This document shows positions 51,033-57,171 of a DNA stretch of 57,171 nt, one piece after another. The translations under genes were made by a program, and so were the position numbers. The notes beneath the pieces were generated by a model that saw only the letters and a list, made by a program, of their open reading frames with translations, did no database searches and was not told where the DNA came from. The DNA is taken from the NCBI RefSeq assembly GCF_007830635.1, contig NZ_VLLA01000035.1:1-57171 (forward strand), written 5' to 3'. Each line of letters begins with the position of its first letter. Positions within the stretch are counted from its first letter, which is position 1. The DNA is from Bradyrhizobium huanghuaihaiense (GTDB lineage Bacteria; Pseudomonadota; Alphaproteobacteria; Rhizobiales; Xanthobacteraceae).

Positions 51033-54000
51033 TCAGTCTTCAAACCCCGTCGATTCCGGCTTGAACTTAAGTTGCCGGGCGTTGTCCCTCACCACGCTCA
51101 CGTCGTTGTCAGCAAAGCCCTCCTCAGCCACCGCCTCGATCTCCAGCGTCAGCTTCACCTTGGCTCCTTGGGTTCGCTGAAGCTCCATGACAACGGCATT
51201 TAGGATCGCGTCAAAGGCCTTCACCGGACGCACCATATCGAGATCGACCGATCCATAGAACCGACGGGTCTTACGGGGCTGCGCTGGCGCGGGTTTGCCG
51301 TCGGTTGTGCTTGGCGGGGCCCCCGGCATCACAGGCGATCCAGAGGGCACTGCAGGCCCCGCAATTGCCTTCTCAGCAAGCTGCCGCTTCGCCGCGGCGT
51401 CGCTGACGAGCACCGCATTAGCGGGGAATGGCTGAGGCGGATCTTTTGCCCAGATCAAGCCGCGATATATTCCACTCGTCTCGTCATAACTATCGGCGTA
51501 ACCGAACTGAGGGTCGAGCTTCGCGACGGCATCCCTGATCGAGGTCTCCAGAACGACGCGATCCCGCAGCTTCGGTAGATAGACATAGGACGAAAACCAA
51601 TCGGTGAGTTCCGATACAGGCAAGTGCTCTCTGTCCTCTGGCCAGATCGGCTTCAGAGCGTGCCAAAGGCGTTCCGTGCCCAGCTTCTCCAGAGCGATCC
51701 CGTCAGCCCTAGCCTTGTCGTAGACAACTGCCGGAATAGCAGCGCGGTCGCGCGATGAAATCAGGCTATGCTCTAATTCGAATGGCTTGCCCGCGGTATC
51801 GCTCTTAACCCCGTAGAGAATGTGGCTCCACGCGCTACGAACAGCCTTCTGAGCGGAATCGCGATTTGTCCTCGCCTTGTCTTCTGCGTCCGCAATCTGC
51901 GCAGTCGTCATAGCATCGTGCAGACGCTTGTCATCGACGATTTGCTTCCATGCCATTGCTTTGCGCATGACATCTCGGGCCGTTCCCAGGCCGGCCTCAT
52001 CAGCCGCCACAAAAACGAGGGTATTGCGGAAGCGCCGCTGGGAGGATCGACATCGCATCAAGGTATCGCTCGCCGCATCAGTCGCAGCAGATTTCGAGGG
52101 TCCTTTTCCAGCATGGGTGGCCGCAGGGGAGAGCATGACAAGTGACAATGCCTGAGCTTCATCAATCGTCACCGGATCATCTGGTGCCGCATAGACGCGA
52201 TCAAATCCGCCCTTGGTCGCCGCGTCCCTGCGGAGTACATCGGCAATCGCGTCGTCAACATCGTGATCCGCCAATGCCTTCGCTCGATCATCCGCGAGCC
52301 GATTGAGCGTTGGTTGCGTCGAAAACCAATAACGGCCCGCCTCTTCATAGAGATAGGTGGCACGCTCCGTCAGCTCTCGAAGAGCCTCACCAAAGATGGC
52401 AAGCTGGTCCCCGGGCTCGGCACAAGCAAGCCGGAGACCTTGACCGGTAAGCCCCGCATTTGGCTGCCCGACCAACGGCGCTGAGCACAAGAAGACTGCA
52501 CGGGCGGAGCGTGTCGCGGCTCGTAACTGCGATATCCTTCGTGACGGATTCGCTTCCATCCGACTGGGCAACGAACCCTCACCATCGACCTCCTTGTCAA
52601 CCACGGAGCCGAATTGGGGATCGAGGGGATAGAGGACGCTGGCACGAACACGTTCATGGGCAACGGGGACGCGAGCTGGCGTGATCATTGGATCGTGCGT
52701 TTGCGAATGCCAGAGCACGCCGACCACGTTGGCCATGAATCGTAGCACGCCTCTCGTTCTCTGGAATTTTTCGAGGCTTGCCCAGTCCTTCGACAACCGA
52801 TCGAATAGCTCGGGGTGAATTGGGTAAGAAAGCCGCAAAAGTTCCAGATATCTCTGCTCCTTTGCCTCTGGCGGAAACTCGGCTGCGTTCTTCTTGTACA
52901 GATCATGGAAGGCCTTCACAGTCTCTTCCCGCGCCTTTTCTCCATCGGAGTCGAGCGCCTGAAAGAGACGACGGCGAATGATTTCGTATGTTTCATCGCC
53001 GGAAGCCGGCAGCCAGGGTGACTGCACACGGCCAAAGACCTTCTCAAGTCTCCGCAGCGCCGCCTTTCCTCGTTCGCCTCCCGCCTCCGCGTCGCTTTCT
53101 GGTAAGGAACCGATGATCAGGATGCCGGGCACCATTTTTGCCGCTTCGGTCAGCGACTGAACGAATGACAGGAACGCTTCGAACCGGTCATCATCGAGCT
53201 GGCGGGCAAACATCGTCAACTCGTCAAGAAGAATAACGCTCGGGCCGGCCAGCTTGAAAACCTCGACCATCACCCGAGACCCCGGGCTCGTTCGAGCCGC
53301 CTCAGCTTCGGCAACGAGAGCAAGTCCTTTTTCGCCGGCAAGCCGCCACGCAATGTAACCCCAAACTGTGTGAACCTTGGGGCCCTTGTCTATCTTCAGG
53401 CTTACATCGGGCCCGTCAGCGGAGCCAACGAACACCGCAATCTTTGGCTTTGGCAGTTTGCGCGCACCGGTCTTTTCGACGATCTCTGCGACGCCAGCCA
53501 AACGGCTCGCATCGCCACCTTCACTCAGATGATGTGCCAAATGATAGATCGCGAGCATAGTGTGGGTCTTGCCTCCACCGAATGAGGTTTGAAGACCGAT
53601 CACTGGATCGCCGCCTGTGCCGCTCAGGCGCTGAACCCCTGAGGTCAGCACCCTCCGCAGTCCTTCAGTTAAGAAAGTGATTCCGAAGAAATTTGTCGGC
53701 GTCGCATAGGCGTCACTTGCATGGCCCGTGTCGACGGCGAAAAGGTCGGCCGCGAACTCAGCCTCCTTGAATCGGTTTGCGATCACATCTGGATGAGGCA
53801 GCGCAACCTCAATCCACGGTTTGAGGGCCTTGCCCGAATGTTCCTCCGCTGAGGACGATTGAGGCAAAGTCAGAGTTGCTTGGGCAGGCTTCGATGCCGA
53901 AGAAGGCGTAGCGGCAGCTTCCGAGGCTGGCGCTCTTACCACTCCCGACTGGCGCTGCGCGTCATACAGCTTCTTTAATTCGGCAACTTCGGCAGCCGGC

Positions 54001-54374
54001 GCCTTCACCAGCTTGAGAAGCTGATGCATCGCATCGATATATCGCAACGCCTCGTCATCTTGAAGACCGATAGCAAGATGAGAAATAGCGTTTCGGGCTT
54101 CGAGCGCCATCGAAGCAAAATTGCGCGCCTTGTGCTTGTCGCTGCGACCAAACGCATCGTCAAATGTCTCGCGCCAGCGATCAATCATCGTCTTTACCAA
54201 GCCGTATGCATCGAGTGGCGCGTTCGGTGTTCCTCCGGAAGCCCGACTCGCGTAATTCAGCCAGTTAGCACCATGAGCCAACTTCATGCGAGCTTCTACG
54301 AACGGAGTGAGACCTCTTTGGAGATGGTAAAGTCCGCCCTGAACCCGCTGCACGGTTTCTTTTTCCGCTGACAT
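51033..54374 (-). CDS. DUF499 AAA+ ATPase with an N-terminal HEPN (Swt1-like) domain
   Basis: 1113 residues from ATG 54374, with GGTGG upstream; GTG 54383 is an alternative. The first 110 residues look like a Swt1-type HEPN domain with an Rx4H motif (EARNAISHLAIG, Arg-Asn-Ala-Ile-Ser-His), the signature of HEPN RNases. Near residue 270 is Walker A (GLQTSFGGGKTHTMLA) and near 390 Walker B (PSVILLDELTMFAR). DUF499 proteins pair with DUF1156 methylases and are distant relatives of the BREX ATPase (PglY/BrxC). It is 17 bp behind the methylase gene. It could be the effector/ATPase arm of a defence module. Confidence 0.85.
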   Translation of the reverse strand: MSAEKETVQRVQGGLYHLQRGLTPFVEARMKLAHGANWLNYASRASGGTPNAPLDAYGLVKTMIDRWRETFDDAFGRSDKHKARNFASMALEARNAISHLAIGLQDDEALRYIDAMHQLLKLVKAPAAEVAELKKLYDAQRQSGVVRAPASEAAATPSSASKPAQATLTLPQSSSAEEHSGKALKPWIEVALPHPDVIANRFKEAEFAADLFAVDTGHASDAYATPTNFFGITFLTEGLRRVLTSGVQRLSGTGGDPVIGLQTSFGGGKTHTMLAIYHLAHHLSEGGDASRLAGVAEIVEKTGARKLPKPKIAVFVGSADGPDVSLKIDKGPKVHTVWGYIAWRLAGEKGLALVAEAEAARTSPGSRVMVEVFKLAGPSVILLDELTMFARQLDDDRFEAFLSFVQSLTEAAKMVPGILIIGSLPESDAEAGGERGKAALRRLEKVFGRVQSPWLPASGDETYEIIRRRLFQALDSDGEKAREETVKAFHDLYKKNAAEFPPEAKEQRYLELLRLSYPIHPELFDRLSKDWASLEKFQRTRGVLRFMANVVGVLWHSQTHDPMITPARVPVAHERVRASVLYPLDPQFGSVVDKEVDGEGSLPSRMEANPSRRISQLRAATRSARAVFLCSAPLVGQPNAGLTGQGLRLACAEPGDQLAIFGEALRELTERATYLYEEAGRYWFSTQPTLNRLADDRAKALADHDVDDAIADVLRRDAATKGGFDRVYAAPDDPVTIDEAQALSLVMLSPAATHAGKGPSKSAATDAASDTLMRCRSSQRRFRNTLVFVAADEAGLGTARDVMRKAMAWKQIVDDKRLHDAMTTAQIADAEDKARTNRDSAQKAVRSAWSHILYGVKSDTAGKPFELEHSLISSRDRAAIPAVVYDKARADGIALEKLGTERLWHALKPIWPEDREHLPVSELTDWFSSYVYLPKLRDRVVLETSIRDAVAKLDPQFGYADSYDETSGIYRGLIWAKDPPQPFPANAVLVSDAAAKRQLAEKAIAGPAVPSGSPVMPGAPPSTTDGKPAPAQPRKTRRFYGSVDLDMVRPVKAFDAILNAVVMELQRTQGAKVKLTLEIEAVAEEGFADNDVSVVRDNARQLKFKPESTGFED

Positions 54375-54391
54375 TCTATCCACCTATCCAC

Positions 54392-56856
54392 TCAGAACAG
54401 TTCAGCTTGCGCAACGTTTGTCGAAGCGCGCACGTCGGCCTTCGAAGCCAGTTCCTCTAGCTTCGGCCATTCTTGAGCTAGTTCGTTGTAGACCAACGCC
54501 TCTGCCGTCCATCCTTTTTGTGTGGCAATTTCAAAAAGGCGGTAAGCAAGAGCGCGGGCCTCAGGCGCCCTTGACCCCATTTCCGCGACAAGGCGACCTG
54601 CCGCTGCGCCCCCACCATCCTCAGCATTAAGTACGCGGGCCGTGTGCTGCACACACTCCCAGACCGTGACAATCTTATCGACCTTAGGCGTCCAATGAAT
54701 TGGCAACTCGGCACGGGGTGTCAGTGCAGTCTTGCCTCTCAAGTCTTTGAATACCCCGGATTCGAACAACGCGCTCGATGCAATGTTCTTGGCGTTGGCG
54801 AGGGTTATCAATTCGCCCGAGGCGCGCGCGTCAAAGCCATAGGTAGCGAACCAGGCAAGGGCGACCTGCGTTTCGGCATCAAAATTGGTGTCGAGTTCGT
54901 TCTCGATTTCCTCCCAGACACGATTAATCAACGAGAGCGCCGTCTTCACTGGCATAGCAGTATCGTCGTCTTCCAAAACCTTGGCATAGCGTGAGAAGAC
55001 TCCCATGCCCGGACCAATGATCGATTGCTGCATGTCTACCGGACCAACGCCGGCCTTGCGGATATCATCGATTGCGTTGGGCATTTCTCGTTTCAACGCC
55101 CGGATAAAGTCCGCGCGAGTGATGACCTCAGCCGCAGCATTGCGTTTGCGGCAAACAAGTACAATCGATGAAGCAAGCAGGTTTGCTCCACCTTGGCTGA
55201 TCATCTTTGAGGTATGTTCGGTGCGGACAGGCCAAGTACCATCAACGTAGAGTCCTGCATTGAGGACGGCTTGGAGAAATGTAGCCCACCCCGCGGAGGT
55301 TACCCCTTCCTGACTGATCTCGGTCTGCTTGAACGCATAAAAAATTGTCAGTGGTGAATTTGACCGAGAAGCCTTTCTCATGGCACTCAGCGCAACCTGC
55401 ATACCATCCATGAAGTATTTCTCCGCACCATCTTTTCCGCCATGGCGGTACGGTGTGGCAACCAACTCATCATCTTTGGGTACCGCGAGGCGGCGGAATA
55501 GTTCAGGCCATATTTGAACAAGCATCTTTCGCAACCAGATATAGAAAAAGTCAGAGAGTACCGCGTATCCAATGTTGTCGTAGTATGGGGGATCCGTGCA
55601 GATCACGAAGCAGTCTTCCTCGCAAATACTCTGAGCAGCTCGCGAGTTTATTTCTGCCGGGATTCGTCCACCCCACTTTTCCAAAGTAGAGGCAACATAT
55701 TTTGTGCAATTGAGAATGGAGCCCGTTGAACCTCCAAGAGCGTTCGCCTCTGCATAATCCCAGCGCATCGGCATGTTTTGCCCCTCGAAGGCTGGCTGTG
55801 CTTTCTCTCCTGTTGGGAACCAGCGAACCAACGAATTTAGTGTTTGCGCATTTTTGTCCACGGCAAACGCCAAATAGGTCGCGACGGCGTCAGCGTAAGC
55901 TGTCGCGCCACTTCCTCCCAGGTGGAGCGCCGACCGATCATCGGATCGTCCCGCTAATACTGCGTCCGTAAGTATTCGTTCACGAGCTTCACAAACAAGA
56001 TCCGCAAACGAGGTCAATGCCACCAATTGTCGAGGGCTAAAAAGATGACCATAAGTTCGCAAACCATAAGCAGAACATACTCCACCGGTTATCATGGCTC
56101 GAGTTGGCGTAGGGACAGACAAAAACGTCGTCATGGCTTCTTCTACCATTGACGAGCCTTTTGCGGAATTTGCGACGTTCTCGTGTTCTGCGTTCGGCGC
56201 TAGGTAGACTCGTCGACGGCTCCCTTCCGCTACGATCGCCATCAATCGCTGACCGAGCCGATCCGCCTTCCCTTCCGTTTGAATGTACTCGCGGTCAATT
56301 GCTGCTCCCGTGAGAACACAGACAAAGGCCTGCCCCTTTGCGGCTTTGGTACCTAGTTTGAGTTTAGCCTCTTGCGATTTTTCTAAAGTCCCAGTGCTCA
56401 CGTCAAAACGCCAGCCGTCTTCGGCTGCGTCATCGAGAACTGGATGGGCCCAAGCCTTCTTTCCTTCCTTTGATGAAAGGATGAAAGAACCAGCGAGCGG
56501 AACCATTGCGCCCCTTGCGGCTGGATCCGGCGAACGAACCGTGCGTGCCCATATCCACGCCACTACCGTTGCTTCGGTCCCATCAGGCAGCAGGGCCTTG
56601 GGATACAAATGGCCGATGCGCCTTTCGGCTTCTTCGCGCACCCATTGAGAATAGTATCTGAGGTCCTCAGCTAGACCTTGGGCGCCTTGACTATTCCACC
56701 TACCTCCACGCTTGAGTGCTTCCTGCGCCGTCGGATTGACGGGCGGCAAACCGGCAAATCTCGGGGGAATTTCGACCAGCGCCTTGCCGATTAGCACGGC
56801 AACAGGATTGAGGTCCGAACCATAGGCTCGCAAACCTAGCCGTTGCGCTTCTAGTA
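54392..56856 (-). pseudogene. DUF1156 adenine-specific DNA methylase, 5' end lost to an IS insertion
   Basis: The visible 813-plus codons carry RAYGSDLNPVAVLIGKALVE (the acidic post-motif-I region), later the methylase motif IV FVICTDPPYYDNIGYAV (DPPY, N6-adenine type), and the conserved FFYIWLRK. Full family members are about 900-1000 residues and begin with a WWARRP segment and a glycine-rich motif I (DPFAGGG-type). Here the open frame ends at the IS630 junction (56855-56856) with LEAQRLGLRAYG intact, so motif I is on the other side or gone. It should be inactive unless a second start rescues it. It is the partner of the DUF499 ATPase. Confidence 0.8.
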
Positions 56857-57171
56857 CCCGGAATCAGAGCTGAGTGATACGGCGGCCTTTGAAACGGCGT
56901 TGACGGACCTTTTTCTTGGTCCAGACGAAGGGCTCGGCTCTGTCGTTGTATGCGTTGACGTAGGCATCGATGTGTTCCTGAAGCTGCTTGAGGCTCGTGA
57001 AGGAGGTGCCGCTGAGCGACTGCCCCTGCAAGATGGAAAACCATACTTCGACCTGATTGAGCCATGACGCACTTGTCGGCGTGAAATGAAATTGCACGTT
57101 GGGGTGGGCCTTGAGCCAGTCCTCGTTCTTTTTATGGGTGTTGAGGTTGTCGAGGATGACGTGAAGCTTGC
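56857..57171 (-). mobile_element. IS630-family element, right part outside the window
   Basis: It begins right after a TA at 56855-56856, the target dinucleotide of this family. The transposase frame (56864-57171, minus strand, open at the window edge) gives KLHVILDNLNTHKK with the second catalytic Asp and SWLNQVEVWFSIL with the final Glu of the DDE triad, then TKKKVRQRRFKGRRI and a stop 7 bases from the element's end. It has split the DUF1156 methylase gene. The N-terminus and the other end are not visible. Confidence 0.85.

Noticed and set aside
1..57171. CRISPR arrays, rRNA operons, complete tRNAs and riboswitches
   Set aside because: I scanned for repeat-spacer patterns and known RNA shapes and found none apart from the tRNA fragment.

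Overview
The window looks like a piece of a Bradyrhizobium-type chromosome (Alphaproteobacteria, Hyphomicrobiales). Coding DNA in the left half is GC-rich. It carries a giant NAD-specific glutamate dehydrogenase, an orphan Bug/TctC solute receptor, FixK/FNR-type boxes and several small proteins of a kind I associate with that genus. The genus call is inference from gene content and style, not from a marker gene.

Left part, about 1-29600, is chromosomal backbone with scattered decay. In order it holds: an HD-domain protein behind a FixK/FNR-type box, a Crp/Fnr regulator, a ClC chloride channel, an Rrf2 regulator whose start codon lies inside a perfect inverted repeat, a methyltransferase, an AraC regulator with a luciferase-like flavin oxidoreductase, a lipoprotein and a frameshifted M48 protease. 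Next come a zinc alcohol dehydrogenase with a methyltransferase, and then a catabolic-looking operon (crotonase, ADP-forming acyl-CoA ligase, Bug receptor) divergent from an IclR regulator with a palindrome between them. After that lie pyrF, a serine-recombinase scrap, a frameshifted alpha/beta hydrolase, the 1603-residue glutamate dehydrogenase and small unknown proteins. Three copies of a hairpin-forming repeat of about 50 bp lie between 21.7 and 28.3 kb.

At 29637-29682 there is only the 3' part of a tRNA-Arg(ACG), followed by a tyrosine integrase. I read this as the left border of a genomic island that runs off the right end of the window. Behind the integrase are an excisionase-like protein, a Toprim primase-like protein and a RepA-like ATPase, overlapping as one transcription unit. 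The island then becomes AT-richer and carries three cargo blocks. (1) 36.8-42.9 kb: a GT-A glycosyltransferase, a TIR protein, and an operon of a small leader-type peptide, a radical SAM/SPASM enzyme, an HxD...H 2OG-Fe(II)-oxygenase-like protein and a GT9-like protein, with a second GT9-like gene facing it. This resembles a ribosomally made, modified peptide (RiPP) system with added sugar chemistry, and it is the best candidate for an undescribed system here. (2) 43.7-47.1 kb: three exported proteins, including a DUF1036 protein and a Cys-rich lipoprotein. (3) 47.9-57.2 kb, all on the minus strand: a membrane protein, a ComEC-like metallo-beta-lactamase and a decayed third gene, then a DUF1156 DNA methylase with a DUF499 ATPase that carries an N-terminal HEPN-type Rx4H motif. 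The methylase has lost its 5' end to an IS630-family insertion that continues past the window.

Several genes carry single-base frameshifts. I cannot tell real decay from sequencing error without reads.
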